A DNA stretch of 8,144 nt, from positions 1-8,144 of the forward strand of contig DLZA01000348.1 in NCBI GenBank assembly GCA_003447515.1, written 5' to 3'. This DNA is from Paracoccaceae bacterium (GTDB lineage Bacteria > Pseudomonadota > Alphaproteobacteria > Rhodobacterales > Rhodobacteraceae). The notes beneath the pieces were generated by a model, which saw nothing but the letters and a program-made list of their open reading frames with translations, searched no databases and was not told the DNA's origin. Shown here one piece after another: positions 1 through 7,322 of this stretch. Position 1 is the stretch's first letter; each line of letters opens with the position of its first letter. A program made the position numbers and the translations under genes.

Positions 1-498
1 TAGCGCCAGAGGACGATAAAGCGCTCCGGGAGCCGCAAGCTTCGCTAGAGCAGTGTCCCGCTCTGCAGCATTTTGGCCCTCGCCGCGAAGTATCAATGTC
101 TTTAAACGTGCCATATCTGCATAAATTGGAGGCGCATCACTTTCTGCAATACCCTCAAAGACAACAATCGCGCCATCTGTATCACCGGCCTCAACCAACT
201 CTCCCGCACGTCGCATATTGACTATCACCATGGCGTTCCCTGCCTCTGGCGCAATCTCTGCTAAGGCTTTGGCTCGGCCTGGTAGATCATCAATAGCAAC
301 GGCTTTAATCACACGATCACCCAGTTGTTGAGCTGCGCCCGCAGTAGCTGCCTTTTGATATTCGATAAATCCAGTTACCCCGACAACGCCCAAAACAGCA
401 ATAATCGCAACCCAGCCGTACCGGCGTACGTATCCGTATAGTTTTTCACGCCGAACTTCTTCGTTGACTTCTTCTATAAAGGAATCAGTGTCGCTCAC
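1..498 (-). CDS. YfgM-like (TPR_21 type) inner-membrane protein, partial (C-terminus off the left edge)
   Basis: The 166 visible codons are open to the window edge. Residues 1-27 are charged and cytoplasmic (SDTDSFIEEVNEEVRREKL). One hydrophobic membrane helix follows at about residues 28-45 (GWVAIIAVLGVVGVTGF). After it comes an alanine-rich helical region typical of tetratricopeptide-like folds (for example AKALAEIAPEAG and DTDGAIVVFEGIAES). This one-helix-plus-TPR layout is that of the YfgM family. In Escherichia coli that protein associates with SecYEG and periplasmic chaperones, and its gene lies beside bamB and der, so a bamB-like gene may follow off the left edge (inference). I chose the GTG at 498 because GGAGGAG ends six bases upstream. 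The in-frame ATG at 513 overlaps that ribosome-binding site and would have almost no leader from the predicted promoter. The gene is divergent from the efflux operon. The family call is moderately sure; the exact function is not. Confidence 0.75.
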   Translation of the reverse strand, partial: MSDTDSFIEEVNEEVRREKLYGYVRRYGWVAIIAVLGVVGVTGFIEYQKAATAGAAQQLGDRVIKAVAIDDLPGRAKALAEIAPEAGNAMVIVNMRRAGELVEAGDTDGAIVVFEGIAESDAPPIYADMARLKTLILRGEGQNAAERDTALAKLAAPGALYRPLAL

Positions 499-504
499 GG
501 TTGT

Positions 505-511
505 CTCCTCC
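505..511 (-). promoter_or_regulatory. Ribosome-binding site deciding the GTG start
   Basis: Read on the minus strand, GGAGGAG lies six bases before the GTG at 498. It immediately follows the AT of an in-frame ATG at 513, sharing its G. The match to the anti-Shine-Dalgarno sequence is very good for GTG and useless for ATG, so it decides the start of the YfgM-like gene. Confidence 0.7.
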
Positions 512-526
512 ATTAAATTAGCGCGC

Positions 527-556
527 ATAATAATGCTAAGTAGATGACTTTGCCAA
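527..556 (-). promoter_or_regulatory. Predicted sigma70 promoter of the YfgM-like gene
   Basis: Read on the minus strand, TTGGCA (positions 556-551) resembles the -35 consensus at five of six bases. TATTAT (532-527) resembles the -10 consensus at five of six. The spacer is 18 bases. Transcription would begin near 520, giving a leader of about 20 bases before the GTG at 498. This fits the ribosome-binding site seen there. It is seen by consensus match only and has not been tested. Confidence 0.45.
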
Positions 557-611
557 GGTGCATTTGCATCGTTAGTGCGACCTTTAAGCTTCTACATCTG
601 AAAATGGACAG

Positions 612-638
612 TGTTGACTTGCTAGTTAAGCATCAACA
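612..638. promoter_or_regulatory. Imperfect inverted repeat / hairpin in the efflux-operon leader
   Basis: The right arm AGCATCAACA (629-638) is the exact reverse complement of TGTTGA (612-617) joined to TGCT (620-623). The only interruption is a CT bulge at 618-619, and the loop is AGTTA (624-628). Ten paired bases with a five-base loop are more than expected by chance in so short a gap. It could be a repressor operator (dyad DNA site) or a folded RNA element in the leader of the adaptor gene. Which one is unknown. A TTGACT at 614-619 inside the left arm resembles a -35 box, but no convincing -10 box follows at the proper distance. Confidence 0.45.
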
Positions 639-651
639 GCCTAGTACGGGG

Positions 652-681
652 TGGCCTGGGTCATGCTGGCCATTTTTTTTT
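652..681 (+). terminator. Small hairpin with T9 tract: possible leader terminator or attenuator
   Basis: TGGCC (652-656) pairs with GGCCA (668-672) across an 11-base loop. Nine T follow directly at 673-681. The shape is that of an intrinsic terminator, although the stem is short. No plus-strand gene precedes it, so if it works it would act within the leader of the efflux operon, 35 bases before the adaptor start. Chance is a fair alternative. Confidence 0.3.
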
Positions 682-715
682 AAAATTATGTTTATAAGGG
701 CTGGAGTTTACCCAG

Positions 716-1807
716 ATGCGAATTACGCCGTTGCTCACAGCCGCACTAGTTTGCGGATTTATATACATGTTGGTTTTAGAACGTGATGCTCTGTTTGCGT
801 TTTCAGGCGTAGAAAATGAAGTTCCCGTCCAAGTGATGATCAAAGAAAGCATAGAGGATAGGCCACCAGTTTCCGTGGTGGCGATGAAATCAAATGCAAA
901 ATCTGTTAAACGCGGTATAGTTTTGCGCGGTCAAACTGCAGCATTTCGCCTTTTAGATGTCAAAGCAGAAACCAACGGTGCTGTTATATCGACGCCTTTG
1001 CGTGCTGGAACGATGGTCGGCAAAGGTGAATTGCTATGTAAGTTGGACGCGGGCACGAAGAAAGCATCGCTTGACGAAGCGAAGGCCCGTTTGGCTGAAG
1101 CACAAGCTAATAATAACGTGGCCGCTGCGCTTGTAGAAAAGGGTTATGCATCCGAAACCACCGCGATTGCCCGTGTTGCACAATTGCAGGCCGCTCAAGC
1201 TGCTGTTGAACGTGCCGAAACAGATATGGATCACCTTGAAATCCACGCCCCGTTTTCGGGGATCCTCGAAACAGACACCGCCGAATATGGCGCTCTAATG
1301 CAAACCGGCGCGACGTGCGCGCGGATCTTGGAACTAAACCCTATAAAACTGGTAGGTTATGCCACTGAACAACAAGTACAACGCATCGCAGTTGGGGGTG
1401 CTGCAGGGGCGCGCTTGATCAGCGGTGAAACAATTTCGGGTAAACTTACATTTATATCACGCAGTGCTGATCCCCTGACACGAACCTTTAAGGTAGAAGT
1501 CACCGTTCCAAACGATAGCTTGTCTGTGCGCGATGGTTCAACAGCCGAAATCTACATCGGCCTTAGTGGTGAGAAAGGCCATCTCCTGCCACAATCTGCG
1601 CTTACACTAAACGACGAAGGAATCCTTGGGGTACGTATTGTCGACGGTGAAACTGCAAAATTCACACCCATCACCATTGTCAACGAAACAGCCAAAGGTG
1701 TTTGGGTCGTTGGCCTTAAGGAAAAAGTTGACGTCATCGTTGTCGGCCAAGAATACGTCATTTCAGGACGTCGCATCGAAGTCACATACCAAGAAGACCC
1801 ATCGTGA
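716..1807 (+). CDS. RND efflux periplasmic adaptor (membrane fusion protein, HlyD/AcrA-like)
   Basis: This protein links an inner-membrane RND pump to an outer-membrane channel across the periplasm. Its 363 residues show the family order. An N-terminal hydrophobic segment lies at 4-20 (TPLLTAALVCGFIYMLVL). The first half-lipoyl strand set spans about 79-111, with GAVISTPLRAG and GELLCKLD. An alanine- and glutamate-rich helical hairpin spans about 114-170. The second half-lipoyl motif LEIHAPFSGIL is at 174-184. The beta-barrel spans about 208-283, including RSADPLTRTFKVEV, and a membrane-proximal domain ends the protein. Cys13 is not in a good lipobox (ALVC), so I read the N-terminus as an uncleaved anchor or signal peptide rather than a lipoprotein signal. 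GGAG at 703-706, nine bases upstream, supports the ATG at 716. The stop codon overlaps the next start by four bases (GTGA), implying translational coupling to the permease. The substrate cannot be told from sequence. Confidence 0.93.
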   Translation: MRITPLLTAALVCGFIYMLVLERDALFAFSGVENEVPVQVMIKESIEDRPPVSVVAMKSNAKSVKRGIVLRGQTAAFRLLDVKAETNGAVISTPLRAGTMVGKGELLCKLDAGTKKASLDEAKARLAEAQANNNVAAALVEKGYASETTAIARVAQLQAAQAAVERAETDMDHLEIHAPFSGILETDTAEYGALMQTGATCARILELNPIKLVGYATEQQVQRIAVGGAAGARLISGETISGKLTFISRSADPLTRTFKVEVTVPNDSLSVRDGSTAEIYIGLSGEKGHLLPQSALTLNDEGILGVRIVDGETAKFTPITIVNETAKGVWVVGLKEKVDVIVVGQEYVISGRRIEVTYQEDPS

Positions 1808-4800
1808 TTGGTCTCGTCGATTGGGCATCAGCACGCGCGCGAATGATCTTCGCGTTTATTGCACTTTCGCTGATTGCCGGTAGCTATTCCTACGTTAACC
1901 TGCCCAAAGAGGGTGAGCCTGATATCGACATTCCAGCTTTGTTCGTTTCGGTCCCGTTTCCAGGCATTTCGGCAGAAGATAGCGAAAAGTTACTCGTTAA
2001 ACCGATTGAGACCAAACTCCAAGAGCTTGACGGTCTAAAAGGTGTATCTGGAATCGCATCCGAAAATTATGCTCTTGTGGTTATGGAGTTCGAATTTGGC
2101 TGGGATAAAAGCGCTACAATCGCAAATGTACGTGACAAGGTAAACCAAGCCGAAGCAGAGTTTCCCGAGGGAGCAGAACAATATACCATAGATGAGTTTA
2201 ACTTCTCACAATTCCCGATACTTGTGGTTTCTTTGTCAGGGCAACTACCCGAGCGCACCCTTTTGCGGGTCGCAAAAGGACTACAAAATGATATCGAGGG
2301 TCACTCTGGAGTGCTTGAGGCAGGCCTTGCAGGCCACCGCAATGAAATGCTGGAAGTTCTTATTGATCCCCTCAAGCTTGAAGCTTATAACGTTACCGCT
2401 GGGGAACTCATTAACGTTGTCACAAACAACAACCAATTGATCGCCGCCGGCGAAGTCGAAACTGCAAATGGTGCATTTTCTATTAAGATTCCATCGGCTT
2501 TCGACGAACCGCAAGATGTTTACGACTTACCTGTCAAGGTAAACGGTGACAGCGTCATTACCCTAGGCGATCTAGCAGACATCCGGCTCACTTTCGAAGA
2601 TCGCCTAGGCACGGCACGCTACAACGGAGAGACAACCGTCGCGTTGCAAGTGATAAAGCGTAAAGGGTTCAACCTCATTAATACTGTCACTGAAGTTCGC
2701 AAACTTGTTGAAGATGCCAAAGCCAAATGGCCGAGAGAACTGCAAGACTCAATCCGAGTAAATTTTTCGATGGACGAGTCCAACCAAGTTGCTGACATGG
2801 TAAGCCAACTTGAAGCCTCTGTTTTCACAGCAGTTACACTCGTGATGATCGTAATCCTAGGCGCTCTTGGCGTGCGCTCTGCGCTGCTCGTTGGTTTTGC
2901 GATCCCAACCTCTTTCCTTCTTGCCTTCGCACTGATGGCAATTTCAGGAATTTCGATCTCAAATATGGTGATGTTCGGCCTAATATTGGCTGTTGGAATG
3001 CTTGTGGACGGAGCTATCGTAGTCGTCGAATACGCAGATAAAGAAATATCCAAAGGCACGGGCCCGATGCGCGCCTATGCCGCCGCGGCCAAGCGCATGT
3101 TCTGGCCAATTATCTCTTCCACTGCGACAACACTCTGCGCTTTTTTACCCATGCTTTTTTGGCCTGGTGTACCAGGTGAATTTATGCGCATGCTGCCCAT
3201 AACCCTGATATTTGTCCTATCCGCATCACTATTAGTTGCGCTTGTCTACCTGCCTGTAGTTGGTGGAGTGGGGGGGCGCATTTCTGCCGGTTTTGAACGC
3301 TGCGCGATTATGCTACGTGCCAAATTTCTCTGGATTTGGCGAGCTGTCTTGTTCTTATTCAGTTTGGGCTTTTTGTTTGGAAGCGTTCTAATACTACTGA
3401 AAGGTACAGTTGGCGCCGCAGCACCTCTATTCATCATCATTAGCAGCATAGCTCTTTCAATAACAGGCAGCTCAATAACCCCCCAAAAAAGCCAAAAGAA
3501 AGTCAACGCAGGTTACAAACGATCTCCCTTCGGATGGTTCATACACTTGATAACAGGAAATCCTGTTATGCCCATCGTTTCCATCGTCGCGGTTGCAATG
3601 TTTGTAATGTCTATCTTCACATACTTTGGTGAAAATTCACGTGGCGTCGAATTCTTTGTTACCACCGAGCCTGAGCGCGCCAACGCGTATGTGCGCGCCC
3701 GGGGAAATCTTTCACTCGCCGAGAAGGATAGCTTACTGAAGTTAGTCGAAGAGAGCATCAAGGATGTCGAATATATTGAAAGCACATTTGCATTTGCTGG
3801 TGAAGGTGGCCTGACCCAAAACACAGGTGGTGCATCGCCACCGATTGATACCATCGGCCAAGTACAAATCGAATTGGTAAACTGGTCCAAACGACCTATC
3901 GGCTCTGGCCAGGGCATATTAGATCAAATCAATAACCGGATCAAAGTTATACCCGGTATTCAAGCCGAAGTCGTTGAACAGGCCATGGGACCTGCGACAG
4001 GCAAACCACTTAATCTACGCCTTAAAGGCGATGACTGGGATAAATTACTCTACGCGGCAAAAATTGTGCGCACTAAATTTGAAGACACCCAAGGTCTAAC
4101 TCAGATCGAAGACACCCGCCCCCTTCCCGGTATCGATTGGCAAATCGACGTAGATGTTGAGCGCGCTGGCCGCTACGGTGCAGACGTACTTTCAGTTGGA
4201 GCCATGGTACAACTCGTGACGCGGGGTTTACTACTTGACAAAATGCGGGTGGATACGTCGGATGAAGAAATCGAAATTCGCGTCCGCCTGCCTGAACAAG
4301 ATCGAATCCTGTCCACTATCGACTTGTTGCGGGTACGTACTGCATCAGGCCTTATCCCATTATCAAACTTCATCACACGCACGCCTGTACAGAAGCTGAG
4401 CCAAATCGACCGCGCAGATGCAGAGCGCTACTTTGATGTAAAATCTGACGTCGATGGAACCTTGTTCGTAGACGCAGAGGGCAAGTTTGTTGAAGCAAAC
4501 ACCACGGGTGCGAAGCCATTTAGCGGCCAACTGGCCATTGAAGGCATTACCAAATGGTTAGCATCAGAAACACCCCTGCCCGACGGCATAACTTGGAACT
4601 GGGAAGGTGATCAACAAGAACAAGAGGAGTCCTCCGCGTTTCTTGGTAAAGCTTTTGCAGGCGCTTTGGGCTTAATGTTCGTGATCTTACTCGCCCAATT
4701 CAATTCAATTTACAACTCCGTCCTCGTGCTACTTGCGGTTATCCTGTCAACTACAGGCGTGCTGGTTGGCATGTTGGTAATGGATCAAACTTTCTCAATC

Positions 4801-5352
4801 ATTATGACAGGCACTGGTATCGTGGCGTTAGCCGGAATCGTGGTAAATAATAATATTGTTCTTATCGATACATACCAAGAATACGCCAAATATATGCCTC
4901 ATTTGCAAGCTATCGTGCGCACAGCTGAAGACCGCATTCGTCCCGTGTTACTTACAACAATAACAACCATGGCAGGCCTTGCTCCGATGATGCTGGGCCT
5001 TTCCATCGACTTTGCCAACGGAGGATATTCTATCGACGCACCAACCGCACTTTGGTGGAAACAACTCGCGACTGCCGTAGTTTTCGGTCTCGGTATTGCG
5101 ACTGTCCTCACCTTAGTCTTCACCCCCTCAATGCTTGCTTTCCGTGTCTGGATCACCGAAGGCACCTATCGCAGTGGAGCACTTATTGGCGCGCTCGGCG
5201 CCGGACGTAATAGCGTAATCAGCAGAAATCTTGTGCAACGCAAAATCGTGAGCAAAGCAATCTCAAAAGAGCTAATCTGGGATCAAATGGTCAATGAGGA
5301 TTTGGAGCCGGTGGCGGACCCACCAAAAGCACCGCTCAAAGCCGCAGAATGA
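1804..5352 (+). CDS. RND efflux transporter permease (AcrB/CzcA superfamily), with extra membrane segments
   Basis: This is a proton-driven inner-membrane pump, presumably a trimer, working with the upstream adaptor. Helix TM1 lies at about 14-31, followed by the conserved LPKEGEPDIDIP and SVPFPGISAEDSEKLL. The first porter region reaches about 335. TM2-TM6 span about 338-484, and TM7 lies at 588-608. The second porter region follows, then TM8-TM12 at about 947-1113. The TM4 motif VDGAIVVVE puts Asp402 and Glu409 where AcrB has Asp407 and Glu414; Gly403 replaces AcrB Asp408. In TM10, Asn1015 stands where AcrB has Lys940 (IVVNNNIVLID). At 1182 residues it is longer than the usual 1020-1050. 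The additions are a roughly 100-residue linker between TM6 and TM7 with two extra hydrophobic stretches (511-533 and 538-556), about 20 more residues near 881-918, and a 68-residue C-terminal tail. The GTG start fits the family's N-terminus (GLVDWA...RARM) and overlaps the adaptor stop. The family is certain; the substrate is unknown. Confidence 0.95.
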   Translation: MIGLVDWASARARMIFAFIALSLIAGSYSYVNLPKEGEPDIDIPALFVSVPFPGISAEDSEKLLVKPIETKLQELDGLKGVSGIASENYALVVMEFEFGWDKSATIANVRDKVNQAEAEFPEGAEQYTIDEFNFSQFPILVVSLSGQLPERTLLRVAKGLQNDIEGHSGVLEAGLAGHRNEMLEVLIDPLKLEAYNVTAGELINVVTNNNQLIAAGEVETANGAFSIKIPSAFDEPQDVYDLPVKVNGDSVITLGDLADIRLTFEDRLGTARYNGETTVALQVIKRKGFNLINTVTEVRKLVEDAKAKWPRELQDSIRVNFSMDESNQVADMVSQLEASVFTAVTLVMIVILGALGVRSALLVGFAIPTSFLLAFALMAISGISISNMVMFGLILAVGMLVDGAIVVVEYADKEISKGTGPMRAYAAAAKRMFWPIISSTATTLCAFLPMLFWPGVPGEFMRMLPITLIFVLSASLLVALVYLPVVGGVGGRISAGFERCAIMLRAKFLWIWRAVLFLFSLGFLFGSVLILLKGTVGAAAPLFIIISSIALSITGSSITPQKSQKKVNAGYKRSPFGWFIHLITGNPVMPIVSIVAVAMFVMSIFTYFGENSRGVEFFVTTEPERANAYVRARGNLSLAEKDSLLKLVEESIKDVEYIESTFAFAGEGGLTQNTGGASPPIDTIGQVQIELVNWSKRPIGSGQGILDQINNRIKVIPGIQAEVVEQAMGPATGKPLNLRLKGDDWDKLLYAAKIVRTKFEDTQGLTQIEDTRPLPGIDWQIDVDVERAGRYGADVLSVGAMVQLVTRGLLLDKMRVDTSDEEIEIRVRLPEQDRILSTIDLLRVRTASGLIPLSNFITRTPVQKLSQIDRADAERYFDVKSDVDGTLFVDAEGKFVEANTTGAKPFSGQLAIEGITKWLASETPLPDGITWNWEGDQQEQEESSAFLGKAFAGALGLMFVILLAQFNSIYNSVLVLLAVILSTTGVLVGMLVMDQTFSIIMTGTGIVALAGIVVNNNIVLIDTYQEYAKYMPHLQAIVRTAEDRIRPVLLTTITTMAGLAPMMLGLSIDFANGGYSIDAPTALWWKQLATAVVFGLGIATVLTLVFTPSMLAFRVWITEGTYRSGALIGALGAGRNSVISRNLVQRKIVSKAISKELIWDQMVNEDLEPVADPPKAPLKAAE

Positions 5353-5353
5353 A

Positions 5354-5379
5354 AAGGCGCTATGCGTCGTTGCGCTTCT
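5354..5379. terminator. Weak bidirectional terminator candidate between convergent genes
   Basis: AGGCGC (5355-5360) can pair with GCGCTT (5372-5377), with one G-T wobble and an 11-base loop. In plus orientation a pyrimidine-rich TTCTCTCT follows. In minus orientation CCTTTTC follows, but the wobble becomes a mismatch. It lies directly after the permease stop, where a terminator is expected. The rest of the 105-base convergent gap shows nothing further. Confidence 0.3.
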
Positions 5380-5457
5380 CTCTATTCGAGTGATGAAAAT
5401 TTGAATTACCGAGTTAAACCTGATTGCATTCAAGTATTGTCCAAGGCATCAGCTTAA

Positions 5458-7296
5458 TCAGGCTGCATGCACGTCTTCCGCATCTTCATCCGCAAGTTGG
5501 CGGTTCCACATGCTGGAATACCGTGCACCAAGTTCTAGCAACTCTTCGTGCGTTCCCTGCTCAACTAAGTGGCCGTTCTCTAGAACCACAATCCTATCTG
5601 CATCCACAATAGTGGACAAACGATGCGCGATGGTGATCACAGACCGCCCCTGCCCCATAGTTTTCAAACTTTCTTGAATTCCCCGCTCTGTTTCAGAGTC
5701 GAGCGCCGAAGTCGCCTCATCTAGCAAAAGTATTGGAGGATTCTTTAACAGGGTGCGTGCAATTCCAACCCGCTGTTTCTCACCGCCTGATAGCTTTAAT
5801 CCACGCTCACCCACGGTCGTCTCATATCCGTCAGGCAGACTCTGCACGAAATCATGAATTTTGGCAGCCTTGGCAGCCAAAATTATGTCATCACGCGTCG
5901 CTCCTTCGCGACCATAAGCAATGTTATAACCTATAGAGTCGTTGAACAAAACGGTGTCTTGAGGCACAATCCCAAGAACATTATGTAGAGACGCTTGAGT
6001 GATGTCTCGTATATCCTGGCCGTCGATAATAATACCGCCAGAATTCACATCATAAAAACGAAATAACAATCTCCCGATCGTAGATTTTCCCGATCCAGAC
6101 GACCCTACGACTGCAACCATTTGCCCTGGTTTTACATCCAAATCCAACGTCTTCAATATTTGACGACCAGGCTCATAACCAAAATCTACAGCTTTAAACG
6201 AAATATGTCCGCCCGTTACCTTTAATACCTTAGCGTTGGGTTTATCCGTCACCTCTGCAGGTTGTTCCAGTAAATCAAACATCTCCCCCATATCCACCAA
6301 TGCCTGTCGAATTTCGCGGTACACAGTTCCTAGAAAGTTCAACGGCATGGTTATTTGGATCATGTAAGCATTCACCATTACGAAATCACCAACAGTCAAA
6401 TCACCGTTTTGTACGCCAACGGCAGCCAAGACCATGACAATCACCAAGCCCGAAGTAATCAAAACAGACTGGCCAAAGTTTAAAAATGCCAATGAATAGC
6501 TCGTCTTGAGAGCAGCCGCTTCATAACCCTTCATGCTCTCGTCATAACGCATAGCTTCACGGTGCTCTGCACCAAAATATTTTACAGTTTCAAAATTCAA
6601 CAGGCTGTCGACGGCCTTTTGATTTGCCTCCGTGTCTTGATCATTCATTTCCTTGCGAATTTGAACCCGCCACTCAGTCACTTTAAAGGTGAACCAAATG
6701 TAAATGCTGATGGTTGATACGACCACTACCAAATACCAGACATCAAATACAAAAAATAAAATCGCCGCAATCATAAGTAGTTCAAGAATCAATGGCCCTA
6801 TTGAAAACAGCATGAAGCGCAACAAAAATTCTACACCCTTCACACCCCTTTCAATTATTCTGCTCAAACCACCCGTCTTTCGCGCGATGTGGTAACGTAA
6901 AGATAGCGCGTGTATATGTTCAAATGTTTCGAGTGCAAGGCGCCGTAAAGCTCGTTGGCCTACACGGGCAAAGATCACATCACGAAGCTGGTTGAACCCA
7001 ACAGACAATAACCGCAGCGCACCGTATGCAATTGTCAGGCCTATCGCTCCCATCGCTAACAGCAGCGCAGGTTCTGCCTCCTTTGCCGCAGGCGCCAAAG
7101 CATCCACAGCTGCCTTGTAGTAAAAAGGTGTCGCCACCGATACAGTTCGCGCTAAAACTAAAACAATTAGGGATAAGACCACACGTACTTTTATCGAAGA
7201 CTTATCAGCTGGCCATAGGTATGGCAGTACTTTGCGAATGGTGCGCATCCCACTTTTACGGTCAACTTCAGTATTGGTCATAGTAGTGAGGCGCAT
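5458..7296 (-). CDS. atm1: Atm1/ABCB7-type ABC exporter, fused permease and ATPase
   Basis: This is a half-transporter of 612 residues expected to dimerise in the inner membrane. The Atm1 class exports glutathione-derived sulfur compounds and, in some bacteria, glutathione-metal complexes. The membrane domain spans about 35-335 and carries Atm1-like stretches: LRDVIFARVGQRALRRLALETFEHI without gaps at 104-128, TGGLSRIIERGVKGVEF at 141-157, and NFETVKYFGAE at 234-244. The nucleotide-binding domain has A-loop Tyr374, Walker A GSSGSGKST at 398-406, Q-loop Gln446, signature LSGGEKQR at 502-509, Walker B ILLLDE at 522-527, and H-loop His558. All catalytic elements are intact. The ATG at 7296 is chosen because GGAG lies seven bases upstream; the in-frame ATG at 7281 has no such site. 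The gene is convergent with the efflux operon and lies 74 bases downstream of the LysM gene on the same strand. Whether those two are cotranscribed is unclear. The symbol names the family rather than a proven orthologue. Confidence 0.93.
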   Translation of the reverse strand: MRLTTMTNTEVDRKSGMRTIRKVLPYLWPADKSSIKVRVVLSLIVLVLARTVSVATPFYYKAAVDALAPAAKEAEPALLLAMGAIGLTIAYGALRLLSVGFNQLRDVIFARVGQRALRRLALETFEHIHALSLRYHIARKTGGLSRIIERGVKGVEFLLRFMLFSIGPLILELLMIAAILFFVFDVWYLVVVVSTISIYIWFTFKVTEWRVQIRKEMNDQDTEANQKAVDSLLNFETVKYFGAEHREAMRYDESMKGYEAAALKTSYSLAFLNFGQSVLITSGLVIVMVLAAVGVQNGDLTVGDFVMVNAYMIQITMPLNFLGTVYREIRQALVDMGEMFDLLEQPAEVTDKPNAKVLKVTGGHISFKAVDFGYEPGRQILKTLDLDVKPGQMVAVVGSSGSGKSTIGRLLFRFYDVNSGGIIIDGQDIRDITQASLHNVLGIVPQDTVLFNDSIGYNIAYGREGATRDDIILAAKAAKIHDFVQSLPDGYETTVGERGLKLSGGEKQRVGIARTLLKNPPILLLDEATSALDSETERGIQESLKTMGQGRSVITIAHRLSTIVDADRIVVLENGHLVEQGTHEELLELGARYSSMWNRQLADEDAEDVHAA

Positions 7297-7322
7297 TGAT
7301 CTTCTCCGTACAACTCTAACTA

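Noticed and set aside
614..647. TTGACT as the -35 box of a promoter for the efflux operon
   Set aside because: At 16-18 bases downstream the sequence (near 636-643) does not resemble TATAAT. The nearest A/T-containing hexamer, TAGTAC (642-647), is at 22 bases and is a poor match.
716..757. Lipoprotein signal at Cys13 of the adaptor
   Set aside because: The preceding residues (ALV) lack the small residue needed just before the cysteine, and the hydrophobic segment continues past it.
544..786. An 80-codon plus-strand open frame across the intergenic region into the adaptor gene
   Set aside because: It has no ribosome-binding site, overlaps the true adaptor start in another frame, and its translation lacks any family resemblance. 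It could not serve as a convincing leader peptide.
2619..3059. A 146-codon minus-strand open frame inside the RND permease gene
   Set aside because: It lies opposite a well-conserved coding stretch (TM2-TM4 of the permease), its composition is that of an antisense shadow, and it has no start signal.
3484..3490. CAAAAAA as a programmed -1 frameshift site in the permease
   Set aside because: In the reading frame the codons are CAA AAA AGC, which do not form the X XXY YYZ pattern, and the full-length frame continues into conserved helices.
3513..3917. A 134-codon minus-strand open frame inside the permease gene
   Set aside because: It is the antisense of conserved permease sequence, with low-complexity Ser/Thr/Pro-rich translation and no known domain.
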